Source: Planctomycetota bacterium
GTDB lineage: Bacteria; Planctomycetota; SZUA-567
Length of the DNA: 8,211 nt
Direction of reading: 5' to 3'
Assembly: GCA_020861125.1 (NCBI GenBank)
Contig: JAJBSZ010000474.1
Coordinates: 1 to 8,211 of the forward strand
Numbering within the stretch: position 1 is the stretch's first letter; each line of letters begins with the position of its first letter. The notes below the pieces were generated by a model. That model saw nothing but the letters and a program-made list of their open reading frames with translations. It was not told the DNA's origin and searched no databases. The position numbers and the translations under genes are program-made. Below, piece after piece: positions 1 through 6,358 of this stretch.

Positions 1-5
1 GCCAT

Positions 6-21
6 AGGCCAGTTTTTTGCT
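6..21 (+). promoter_or_regulatory. Possible sigma54 (-24/-12) promoter for the regulator gene
   Basis: The sequence AGGCCAG-TTTT-TTGCT keeps the GG (7-8) and GC (19-20) of the sigma54 consensus TGGCACG-N4-TTGCW with exact spacing, but mismatches the first base and the A and C of the -24 block. It points toward the regulator gene and would start transcription near position 32, about 43 bases before the ATG. An alternative is that bases 1-18 are the right half of an intrinsic terminator for an upstream gene: GCC-ATA-GGC is followed by CAG and six Ts, and the left arm would lie outside the window. The two readings cannot be separated here. Confidence 0.35.
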
Positions 22-74
22 TCCACCGAACCCGCGGTATCAGGTCAATCGGCCCGGCGGGCCAGGGAGTTCGT

Positions 75-1952
75 ATGCTGCATATTCTCTTCCTGGTGCC
101 ATATCAGGAGATCCAAACGATGGTGGAGGCGGTTTTTGCCGAACGCCCCGATCGGGATGGGTTGCAGCCCCATATCCGGATCGCCTGCCGCTACCGGTGG
201 CGACACGAGGCCGAACCGTATGACGCGGTTATCGCCCGGGGCTTCACCGCCGGCGATTTCCGAAACCAGGCCGTTCCCCATGTCGAGCTCCGGGTGAACG
301 GCTACGATATTCTGGCGGCGGTGCGCGCCTGTGCCGACATTTTCGGCTGTCGCCACGTGGTGGTGGTCGGCACCGCCGCCATGGTCTACGGTGCGGAAAA
401 GCTCGACGGGTGTTGGAACGGCGTTCGAGTCGGGACCCGCACCCTCGAGCGGCGCGAAGACATTCCCGCCACGGTCGCCGCCGCACTCGCCGACGGCGCC
501 GATGCCGTGGTCGGCGGGTTGTCGGTGCACGAATACTGCCAGGCGGCGGGTATACCGAGCCAGATGATCCTCTCGGGTAAAGAGTCCATCAGCCATGCCG
601 TGGACGAGGCGGTGGCGATGGTGCGGCTCAAGCGGCAGGAGGAAGCAAAACGCCTCCGTCTGCGGGCGATCATGGACTATTCTTTCGGCGGCATCGTCTC
701 TTTCGCCGGCGACGGCCGGGTCGATATGATGAACGCCTATGCTGCCGCCTTCTTTGCCGTCGACCCCAGCACGGCCGGGTTGACCATTGACACCCTCATG
801 CCGGAGCTCGCCTACCACTCCGTCTTTACCACCGGACAGCCGCTGACCGATGTCCTTACCCTCGGCCGGACCGGCCGGGTGGTGGCGGTCAACTGCGCCG
901 CCACCGGCGGCGAGGGCGGGGCGGTCCTGACCTTTCAGGATGTCACGGAGATCCAGGAGTTGGAGGGAACCATCCGGAAAAAGATTCACCGCCAGGGATT
1001 TGCCGCCCGCTACCGCTTCGCCGACATTATCCACTGCGGCGACAGCATGCGCCAGACCATCGCCGTGGCGGCCAAGTATTGCGCCGTGGATGCCAACGTC
1101 TTTCTCTACGGCGAAACCGGCACCGGCAAGGAACTCTTCGCCCAAGGCATTCACAACGCCAGCGGCCGCCGTCAGGCGCCCTTCGTGGCCATCAACTGTG
1201 CCGCCCTGCCCGAACACCTCCTGGAAAGCGAATTGTTCGGCTATACCGACGGGGCCTTCACCGGCGCCGCCCGGGGTGGCAAGCCGGGGCTGTTCGAGCT
1301 GGCCCACGGCGGCACCATTTTCCTGGACGAGATCGGCGACATACCTCTGGGTCTCCAACCGCGGCTGCTCCGGGTGATCCAGGAACGGGAAATCATGCGC
1401 CTCGGCCATAACCGGATCACGCCGGTGAACGTCCGGGTTATCTCCGCCTCTAACCGCAATCTAAAAAAGGCGGCAGCCACAGGCGCTTTCCGCCAGGATC
1501 TCCTGCACCGGCTGGATACGCTGGTGCTGGCTATCCCGCCCCTCCGGGCCCGCCGCGAGGATATCCTTCCGCTGGCGGAACACTTTCTCGCCGCCGACCG
1601 GGCCGGCACCGGCCGCGACCCCCTGGAGCTTGCCGACGCGACCCGACGCCTGCTTCTGGAGTATTCCTGGCCCGGCAACGTCCGGGAACTCCGGAACTTC
1701 TGCGAGCGGCTGGGAGTGATTGTCACCGGCAATCGGGTCGACGCCGCCACGGCGGAACAGGTACTCGACCAGTACCGGGAATGGGACGCCGCATCGGAAT
1801 CGAGCCCGCCGCCCACCTTGGCGCACCGGGAACGGGAACACTTGCTGGCGGTGCTGGCGGAAGTGGGGTTTTCCCGAGCCGCCGCAGCAAAACGTCTCGG
1901 TATCGACAAAAGCACCCTCTGGCGGCGGATGCGAAAACATCGCCTGCTGTAA
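75..1952 (+). CDS. PrpR-type sigma54-dependent transcriptional activator
   Basis: This is a 625-residue cytoplasmic bacterial enhancer-binding protein that activates sigma54 promoters using ATP hydrolysis. Residues about 1-190 match the PrpR_N sensor fold, with the typical IARGFTA segment followed by VELRVNGYDIL and a later LSGKESI. A short helical linker and a PAS-like domain (about 195-305) follow. The AAA+ module (about 315-555) has Walker A GETGTGKE at 346-353, the sigma54-contacting GAFTGA loop at 393-398, Walker B IFLDE at 415-419, arginine-finger region FRQDLLHRL at 472-480, and WPGNVREL at 532-539. Residues 584-625 form a Fis-type helix-turn-helix. All motifs needed for ATPase activity and sigma54 contact are intact. 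AGGGAG at 64-69 lies five bases before the ATG and supports this start. PrpR of enterobacteria responds to 2-methylcitrate. Here the adjacent genes are a TTT transporter and no prp genes are seen, so the inducer is probably a related carboxylate (inference). The gene is followed by a gap carrying a sigma54 promoter that it likely controls. Confidence 0.93.
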   Translation: MLHILFLVPYQEIQTMVEAVFAERPDRDGLQPHIRIACRYRWRHEAEPYDAVIARGFTAGDFRNQAVPHVELRVNGYDILAAVRACADIFGCRHVVVVGTAAMVYGAEKLDGCWNGVRVGTRTLERREDIPATVAAALADGADAVVGGLSVHEYCQAAGIPSQMILSGKESISHAVDEAVAMVRLKRQEEAKRLRLRAIMDYSFGGIVSFAGDGRVDMMNAYAAAFFAVDPSTAGLTIDTLMPELAYHSVFTTGQPLTDVLTLGRTGRVVAVNCAATGGEGGAVLTFQDVTEIQELEGTIRKKIHRQGFAARYRFADIIHCGDSMRQTIAVAAKYCAVDANVFLYGETGTGKELFAQGIHNASGRRQAPFVAINCAALPEHLLESELFGYTDGAFTGAARGGKPGLFELAHGGTIFLDEIGDIPLGLQPRLLRVIQEREIMRLGHNRITPVNVRVISASNRNLKKAAATGAFRQDLLHRLDTLVLAIPPLRARREDILPLAEHFLAADRAGTGRDPLELADATRRLLLEYSWPGNVRELRNFCERLGVIVTGNRVDAATAEQVLDQYREWDAASESSPPPTLAHREREHLLAVLAEVGFSRAAAAKRLGIDKSTLWRRMRKHRLL

Positions 1953-1984
1953 TTGCAAAATCGTGCTCATGCGATCCATCAAAA

Positions 1985-2057
1985 CGCAATAAGATGCAAG
2001 TCAGACGTCATGCCGGTGTCGGCGGGCGGTAATTTTACCGTCAATAATCGCAATAAT
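1985..2057 (+). repeat. Repeated CGCAATAA / CAATAAT motifs, candidate activator sites
   Basis: CGCAATAA occurs at 1985-1992 and again at 2049-2056. CAATAAT occurs twice in tandem at 2042-2048 and 2051-2057, separated by CG. Relative to the predicted start near 2124 the copies lie at about -137, -80 and -70, a range where sigma54 activators commonly bind. The motif is short and AT-rich, so chance recurrence is possible. A role as the activator's target is inference from position. Confidence 0.3.
2027..2040 (+). promoter_or_regulatory. Inverted repeat CGGTAA-TT-TTACCG, candidate activator operator
   Basis: Six-base perfect arms (2027-2032 and 2035-2040) flank a two-base spacer. The centre lies about 90 bases upstream of the predicted sigma54 transcription start, a typical upstream-activating-sequence distance for enhancer-binding proteins with a Fis-type DNA-binding domain, which bind dyad sites as dimers. 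It is too short and lacks a downstream T tract, so it is unlikely to be the terminator of the preceding gene. That it binds the adjacent regulator is inference. Confidence 0.4.
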
Positions 2058-2097
2058 TCCGACGAGTTGTATTGGCGGCACCGTGATCCAAAAGGAT

Positions 2098-2113
2098 TGG
2101 CACGTTTTTTGAA
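2098..2113 (+). promoter_or_regulatory. Sigma54 (-24/-12) promoter of tctBAC
   Basis: TGGCACG (2098-2104), four Ts, then TTGAA (2109-2113) matches TGGCACG-N4-TTGCW perfectly in the -24 block and in spacing. The only deviation is GA instead of GC in the -12 element. Transcription would begin near 2122-2125, giving a leader of about 90 bases before tctB. The gene immediately upstream encodes a sigma54 activator with an intact GAFTGA loop, which strongly supports the assignment. Confidence 0.78.
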
Positions 2114-2140
2114 TAAAATCCCGACATCACTGTAACGATT

Positions 2141-2170
2141 TGCACCGCGCCTCAGGTACCGCGCGGTGTA
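2141..2170 (+). other. Stem-loop in the tctB mRNA leader
   Basis: The arms at 2143-2150 (CACCGCGC) and 2161-2168 (GCGCGGTG) are exactly complementary. The stem extends by a G-U and a U-A pair to 2141-2150/2161-2170, giving 10 pairs around a 10-base loop. It starts about 17 bases after the predicted transcription start. A second, weaker stem with one bulged base lies at 2178-2184/2191-2198, shortly before the tctB ribosome binding site. No T tract follows either stem, so they are not intrinsic terminators. A role in transcript stability or translation control is possible but unproven. Confidence 0.5.
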
Positions 2171-2215
2171 TCGGAGACTCGCCGTCGGTGCGGCCGAGAT
2201 GGGCAGGGGACTCGG

Positions 2216-2659
2216 ATGAAGGAAAAAGCGTTAGGGGCGATGATTCCCGCTGGCGCCCTCTTGGCGGGCTGCTATTGGCTGTACACCAGTGTGACGGTGG
2301 AGAAGGTATACGATGCCGCCGGTCCTGGCTCCGGGTTTTTTCCGGCGGTCGTGGCTGGCGGGTTGATCGTCACCGCCACCCTGCTGCTCCTGGGCGGCGG
2401 TGACGGGTACGGCTTGCGGCTGGTCCATCTGCTGCCCGTCGCCGGCTTGCTGCTGGTGGTGGTGCTCGGCCATCTTGTCGGCACCCTGCCGGCCCTGGCG
2501 GTATTCCTGCTGTTGTGGCTTCACCGCATCGCCCGCTACGGTCTCCGTTTCAGCTTGGCGGTGACGGCGGTGGCAACGGCCCTGTTGTGGCTGGTGTTCG
2601 ACTACCTCGTCGCCGTGAATTTTCAGGCCGGCGTCCTCATCCGGATGCTTGTCACCTGA
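2216..2659 (+). CDS. tctB: TTT transporter small membrane subunit TctB
   Basis: This 147-residue, very hydrophobic inner-membrane protein has four or five predicted membrane segments (about 5-25, 42-60, 68-100 and 112-134). The GPGSGFFP segment at 36-43, just after the first membrane helix, resembles the conserved glycine-proline motif of the TctB family. The length is normal for TctB. TctB pairs with TctA to form the membrane part of a secondary transporter, driven by ion gradient, that takes substrate from the periplasmic protein TctC. AGGGGA (about 2205-2210) sits five bases before the ATG. It is the first gene after the sigma54 promoter and lies 46 bases before tctA. TctB sequences diverge strongly, so identification leans on context as well as on the motif. 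Confidence is high because tctA and tctC follow. Confidence 0.88.
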   Translation: MKEKALGAMIPAGALLAGCYWLYTSVTVEKVYDAAGPGSGFFPAVVAGGLIVTATLLLLGGGDGYGLRLVHLLPVAGLLLVVVLGHLVGTLPALAVFLLLWLHRIARYGLRFSLAVTAVATALLWLVFDYLVAVNFQAGVLIRMLVT

Positions 2660-2705
2660 TTCTGCCCGACAGGCCGCCATGGCCTGGCCCGGGTGAGGGG
2701 AACAG

Positions 2706-4223
2706 ATGCAAACCGTTCACATGCTCGCCAATGGCATCGGCATTGCCCTGCTGCCGCATAATCTCCTCGCTCTGGTGGTGGCGGCGGTGCTGGGTCTGAT
2801 CGTGGGCGCCATGCCTGGGATCGGCGCCGTCACCGGCGTGGCTCTCCTACTGCCCCTCACCTTCAGCCTCGAACCGACCACGGCGATCATCATGCTCTGC
2901 GCCATCTACTACGCCAACATGTACGGCGGTTCCTACAGCGCCATTCTCCTGAACATCCCCGGCGATTCCTCGGCCGTCATGACCACCCTGGACGGCTATC
3001 CCATGACCCGGCAGGGACGGGCCGGCAAGGCGATTTTTACCGCCAATATCGCCTCTTTCATCGGCGGTACCATCGGCATGATCGTCCTCACCTTTGTCGG
3101 GCCCAGCCTGGCTGCCTTCGGCCTGCGCTTCGGGCCGGCGGAGATGACCTCGCTCCTCCTCATGGCGATGACCTCCCTCGGCTGGATGCTGGGTGAGAGT
3201 CCGCTCAAAGGATTTCTTTCCACCCTGATCGGCATGCTACTCGCCACCATCGGTCTGGAACCGATCACCGGCATGGCCCGGTTCAATTTCGGCGTGCTCG
3301 AGCTCCTTTCCGGGGTTCCCTTCATTCCCCTGGTGATCGGCCTGTTCGGCTTCTCGCAGGTCATCGTCATGGCGGGCCGGGGCGAGGCCCGGACCGGAGA
3401 CCTCCCGCGGCGCATCCGTATCCGGGACAGCCTGCCCGACCGGGCGGAATGGCGGCGCATCCTGCCGCCGACCCTCCGTTCGGGACTCTTGGGCACCGTG
3501 GTCGGCATCCTGCCGGGCGCCGGCGGTACCATCGCCAATTTTTTCGGCTATATCGTCGAGACCAAGGTCGGTCGCCACCGGGCGGAAATGGGCACGGGGA
3601 TGATCGAAGGGGTAGCCGCCTCGGAAGCGGCCAACAACGCCGCCGTATCCGGCGCCCTGGCACCGTTTCTTTCTCTGGGAATCCCCGGCAGCGGCGCCAC
3701 CGCCGTCCTGCTGGGTGGATTGATCATGTGGGGGCTGACGCCGGGGCCGATGCTGTTCCGGACCTCGCCTGACTTCGTCTGGGGCCTCATCGGTTCCCTC
3801 TACGTTGCCAATGTGGTGACGCTGGCCATCGGCATCGCCGTCATTCCCTGTATCACTCGCATTGCCCAGGTGCCGACACGGGTGATGATCCCGCTGATTT
3901 CGGCTATCTGTCTGGTGGGTTCCTACAGCGCCACCAATTCCCTCTACGGCGTGGTCATCATGCTGGCGGCGGGGGTACTGGGGGCGGTGCTGGCGGTCAA
4001 CAAATATCCCACCGCGCCGCTTCTCCTGGCGTTTGTCCTCTCACCTTCCCTCGAGTACAACCTGCGCAAGGCCTTCGTGCTGTCGAACGGCAGCCTGGCG
4101 ATATTTTTCACCCGGCCGCTGTCCCTTTTTTTCCTTTGTCTGCTGGCGGTGTCGCTGGCATTGCCCGTTGTGGGAAGGGCGCTGAAAAGGACCTCTTCCG
4201 CCAAAAAAGGAGTATCGCCATGA
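2706..4223 (+). CDS. tctA: TTT transporter large membrane subunit TctA
   Basis: This 505-residue inner-membrane permease is the substrate-translocating subunit of a tripartite tricarboxylate transporter. Family hallmarks are clear: GAMPGIG near 34-40, NIPGDSSAVMTTLDGYP starting at residue 83 followed by the RQGRAGKA stretch, GILPGAGGTIANF in the middle, and EAANNAAVSG before the second LGIPGSG repeat at about 324-330. The paired PGxG-type segments reflect the internal duplication known for TctA. About ten or more hydrophobic segments are visible, and the length of about 500 residues is standard. GAGGGGA at 2695-2701 lies four bases before the ATG. A downstream ATG at residue 6 is possible but less well placed. 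The stop codon overlaps the tctC start, implying coupled translation. The substrate is not deducible: family members carry citrate, dicarboxylates, aromatic acids and others. Confidence 0.95.
   Translation: MQTVHMLANGIGIALLPHNLLALVVAAVLGLIVGAMPGIGAVTGVALLLPLTFSLEPTTAIIMLCAIYYANMYGGSYSAILLNIPGDSSAVMTTLDGYPMTRQGRAGKAIFTANIASFIGGTIGMIVLTFVGPSLAAFGLRFGPAEMTSLLLMAMTSLGWMLGESPLKGFLSTLIGMLLATIGLEPITGMARFNFGVLELLSGVPFIPLVIGLFGFSQVIVMAGRGEARTGDLPRRIRIRDSLPDRAEWRRILPPTLRSGLLGTVVGILPGAGGTIANFFGYIVETKVGRHRAEMGTGMIEGVAASEAANNAAVSGALAPFLSLGIPGSGATAVLLGGLIMWGLTPGPMLFRTSPDFVWGLIGSLYVANVVTLAIGIAVIPCITRIAQVPTRVMIPLISAICLVGSYSATNSLYGVVIMLAAGVLGAVLAVNKYPTAPLLLAFVLSPSLEYNLRKAFVLSNGSLAIFFTRPLSLFFLCLLAVSLALPVVGRALKRTSSAKKGVSP
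4207..4212 (+). promoter_or_regulatory. Strong ribosome binding site fixing the tctC start
   Basis: AAGGAG lies inside the end of tctA, seven bases upstream of the ATG at 4220. It decides this start over a longer in-frame opening at 4136, which has no such site and would add residues in front of a clear signal peptide. Confidence 0.8.
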
Positions 4224-5182
4224 AAAGAATCCTCGCGTTGGCCCTGTGCGCGACCGCAATCCTACCCGGCACCGTCGCCCGCGGCGGCGATTTTGAGCCT
4301 TCCCGCAATGTGGAATATGTGGTCCATTCGTCGCCGGGATCGGCCTTGGACGTCTTCAGCCGCACCGTCGCCGACATCATCCGGTCCAACGGCCTTGCCA
4401 AGGCCACCATCGTCATCAACAACCAGACCGACGGCGGCGGGGCGGTGGCCCAGCGCCGGGTCAGCCAGTTGACCGGCGCCGTGGCTGATCACACCCTTCT
4501 GGGTTTCAACATGGGCGACGTGCCGGCTATCCTGCAGAACACCGACATGACTATCGATGATTTCCGCATCATCGCCATTCTTGCCCAGGATAACAAGTTC
4601 CTCTACATCACCCGCTCCGCGCCCTTCGACTCCTTCCAGGGGCTGGTCGACACCCTGGAGCGGGGCGAACGGGTGGTGCTGGGCGGCGGCAAGGCCGACG
4701 ACAACGTCATGTTCCTGCTCCTGAAGAAGGCCATCGACAAGAACGACAACCTCGCCTACCTGCAGAATGGCGATACGCAGAAAACCGCCGTCGCCGCGCT
4801 GGGCGATCACGTCGCCATCGCCATCGGCAAACCCGGGGTCTGTCTCCCCTATATCGATTCCGGCGAATTCATTCCCATCGTCACCGAGGGAAAGCAGCGC
4901 ATGGCCGGACCCTTCGCCGATGTGCCCACCTTTACCGAACTCGGCTACGATACCATCGACTTCATCCAGTCCCGGGCCATCATCGCCTCCAAACACATGT
5001 CGGACGAAGCCTACGCCTACTGGCAGGATGTATTCTGCCAGGTGGCGGAATCGCAGGATTTCACCGTCAAGTACCTGGAAAAATACCAGAGCCAGCCCGC
5101 CTTCATCGCGGGCGATGACGCCCAGCGGTATTTCCAACAGGCCCAGCGGGACGTCCTGGAAGCCGGCATAGTCGTCCGCTGA
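4220..5182 (+). CDS. tctC: Periplasmic substrate-binding protein TctC (BUG family)
   Basis: This 320-residue extracytoplasmic receptor delivers substrate to TctAB. Residues 1-20 form a signal peptide: basic KR, hydrophobic core, and likely cleavage after TVA at 18-20. There is no proper lipobox. Family features include the glycine-rich loop DGGGAVA at 71-77, the ALGDHVAIAIG stretch near 193-203 and DVPTFTELGYD at 234-244. Length is normal for BUG receptors. The first ligand loop is unusual: common BUG proteins have PPGGxxDxxAR, whereas here residues 38-48 read SPGSALDVFSR. The Asp and Arg are kept, but the double glycine and the usual small residue before Arg are changed. This may mean a different ligand. 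The start overlaps the tctA stop as ATGA. Identification as TctC/BUG is firm from sequence plus context. The ligand is unknown. Confidence 0.92.
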   Translation: MKRILALALCATAILPGTVARGGDFEPSRNVEYVVHSSPGSALDVFSRTVADIIRSNGLAKATIVINNQTDGGGAVAQRRVSQLTGAVADHTLLGFNMGDVPAILQNTDMTIDDFRIIAILAQDNKFLYITRSAPFDSFQGLVDTLERGERVVLGGGKADDNVMFLLLKKAIDKNDNLAYLQNGDTQKTAVAALGDHVAIAIGKPGVCLPYIDSGEFIPIVTEGKQRMAGPFADVPTFTELGYDTIDFIQSRAIIASKHMSDEAYAYWQDVFCQVAESQDFTVKYLEKYQSQPAFIAGDDAQRYFQQAQRDVLEAGIVVR

Positions 5183-5231
5183 ACGCTGGGATTTCCTCCC
5201 GGCACCCCGAAAAAACCCATGCCTCCCTGCA

Positions 5232-5254
5232 GCGCCGGCCGGTCGTGCCGGCGC
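5232..5254 (+). other. GC-rich stem-loop between tctC and the aldo/keto reductase
   Basis: GCGCCGGC (5232-5239) and GCCGGCGC (5247-5254) pair perfectly over eight bases around a seven-base loop. It is followed by a G-rich run rather than Ts, so it is not a canonical intrinsic terminator. It sits in the 112-base gap and could stabilise the 3' end of a tctBAC transcript or reduce expression of the downstream gene. Confidence 0.5.
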
Positions 5255-5294
5255 CGGGGGTGATCGCGGCTTGTACCGCTTGGAAAGGAATGTC

Positions 5295-6287
5295 ATGGAA
5301 TACCATACCCTCGCCGATCCCAGTATGTCCATCTCCAGGTTTTCCCTTGGCACCTGGGGGTACTCCGGCGCGAAAATTTGGGGACCGAGCGACGACGAGG
5401 AGGCCGTGCGCACCATAAACCTCGCCATCGACCTGGGCGTCAACCTGTTCGATACCGCCGCCCGGTACGGTGACGGCAAGTCGGAAGAGGTCCTCGGCCG
5501 CGCCGTCAAGGGCCGTCGAGACCAGGTGTACCTGGCTTCCAAGGTCCATACGGCCCTTTTGGGCTACGACAGCGTGCTGGCCGAATGCGAGAAAAGTCTG
5601 CGGCGGCTCAATACCGACTACCTTGACATCTTCCAGATCCATTGGCCGAGCAAAGTCATCCCGTTCGACGAGACCCTCCGCGCCTTCGAAGACCTGAAAC
5701 GCGCCGGGAAGATCCGCGCCATCGGCGTCTGCAACCACGGCGTGCAATGCCTGGAAGCGGTAAAGGGCCGCGCCATCGTCACCAACCAATTGCCCTATTC
5801 CCTGATCTGGCGGTTGGTGGAGGGGCCGATCGTCGAACGGTCCATCGCCGGGGGGATGGCGGTCTGGGCCTACTGCCCGCTGGCGCAGGGCCTGTTGTCC
5901 GGCAAGTACCGGCGCCTCGAGGACGTGCCCCTCGGCCGGCGGGAGACGCGGTTCTATTCCGGCAAGTGGAAGCAGGGTCGGCACAACGATACCGGCTTTG
6001 AACGGGAGATCTTCTCTTTCCTCCCGCGACTGCGGGAGGTATCCGAGGACAGCGGCTTCACCATGGCGGAACTGGCGCTGGCCTTTCTCCGCACCCGACC
6101 GTTTGTCGGCAGCATACTCATCGGCTGCCGGAACCGGGATCAATTGAGGAGTAACCTGCGCGCCTTCGAGGCACAGGTGCCGGAGGAGGTGATGCGGCGG
6201 GTAGTGACGCTGTCCGACGCGCTGGTCCCGCAGATGGGCACCAATCCCGACCTCTGGGAAGACGCTGACGGCGGCCGGATGTTCTGA
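5295..6287 (+). CDS. Aldo/keto reductase family oxidoreductase
   Basis: This 330-residue cytoplasmic (alpha/beta)8-barrel enzyme is predicted to reduce a carbonyl group, or oxidise an alcohol, with NAD(P)H. The catalytic tetrad is visible as Asp53 (in FDTA), Tyr58 (in RYGDGKSE), Lys83 (in ASKV) and His116 (in QIHWP). The C-terminal cofactor region GCRNRDQLRSNLRAFE matches the family's phosphate-binding segment. The N-terminus shows the expected SLGTWGYSG strand. AAAGGA at 5284-5289 supports the ATG at 5295; an in-frame TTG at 5271 has no good site upstream. It lies 112 bases after tctC on the same strand, so it may be the last gene of the operon and act on the imported compound, but a hairpin separates them and a separate promoter cannot be excluded. 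Closest resemblance is to the general IolS/YajO-like bacterial group. The substrate is unknown. Confidence 0.92.
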   Translation: MEYHTLADPSMSISRFSLGTWGYSGAKIWGPSDDEEAVRTINLAIDLGVNLFDTAARYGDGKSEEVLGRAVKGRRDQVYLASKVHTALLGYDSVLAECEKSLRRLNTDYLDIFQIHWPSKVIPFDETLRAFEDLKRAGKIRAIGVCNHGVQCLEAVKGRAIVTNQLPYSLIWRLVEGPIVERSIAGGMAVWAYCPLAQGLLSGKYRRLEDVPLGRRETRFYSGKWKQGRHNDTGFEREIFSFLPRLREVSEDSGFTMAELALAFLRTRPFVGSILIGCRNRDQLRSNLRAFEAQVPEEVMRRVVTLSDALVPQMGTNPDLWEDADGGRMF

Positions 6288-6358
6288 CCCCGCGCGGCGC
6301 CCCGGACGCCGGACGCGGGCGGACCGTCACGCCCGGCGCCGGGGGAAAGGGGAAAGGG
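6288..6358. other. Convergent intergenic gap with GC-rich hairpin potential
   Basis: Two transcription units meet head-on across this 71-base gap. CGGGCG (6316-6321) can pair with CGCCCG (6330-6335), and an alternative pairing uses CGCCGG (6307-6312) with CCGGCG (6333-6338). Neither side has a T tract, so a classical Rho-independent terminator is not seen. Termination here could be weak, Rho-dependent, or use a T-poor hairpin. Confidence 0.35.

Larger units (their letters stand above)
1953..2215 (+). promoter_or_regulatory. Regulatory intergenic region between regulator and tctBAC
   Basis: This 263-base gap has no convincing gene. Its first two thirds are visibly more AT-rich than the flanking coding DNA, while the last 80 bases, which are the predicted mRNA leader, are GC-rich and structured. 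It holds, in order, repeated CGCAATAA/CAATAAT motifs, a CGGTAA-TT-TTACCG inverted repeat, a sigma54 promoter, a leader hairpin, and the tctB ribosome binding site. No intrinsic terminator with a T tract follows the regulator gene, so some read-through from it into tctB is possible. Confidence 0.75.

Noticed and set aside
45..1409. Long minus-strand open frame (454 codons) opposite the regulator
   Set aside because: It lies wholly opposite a gene with clear PrpR_N, AAA+ and helix-turn-helix motifs. Long antisense openings are expected in GC-rich DNA, and its translation shows no recognisable domain.
1975..1995. IHF-like site near ATCAAAACGCAAT
   Set aside because: The WATCAA half is only partly matched and the TTR half is absent in either orientation. 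Base content alone does not support a call.
1953..2403. Small plus-strand openings in the regulator-tctB gap
   Set aside because: One begins immediately at the regulator stop and runs through the promoter, and the other overlaps tctB in another frame. Neither has a ribosome binding site or family resemblance.
4136..4219. Upstream in-frame start for tctC
   Set aside because: It would put 28 residues in front of an obvious signal peptide and lacks a binding site, whereas AAGGAG sits seven bases before the ATG at 4220.
5232..5254. Intrinsic terminator after tctC
   Set aside because: The stem is perfect, but it is followed by CGGGGG and no T tract, so it is recorded only as a stem-loop.
5271..5294. 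TTG start for the aldo/keto reductase
   Set aside because: There is no Shine-Dalgarno sequence upstream, while AAAGGA precedes the ATG at 5295, and the family N-terminus begins just after that ATG.
4262..6143. Two overlapping long minus-strand open frames (426 and 346 codons) opposite tctC and the reductase
   Set aside because: Both are antisense to genes with diagnostic motifs, their translations are low in recognisable domains, and they run through the intergenic hairpin. They are GC-bias shadows.
75..6287. A propionate (prp) methylcitrate-cycle locus
   Set aside because: Only the regulator's sensor domain resembles PrpR. No methylcitrate synthase, dehydratase or lyase gene is present in the window.
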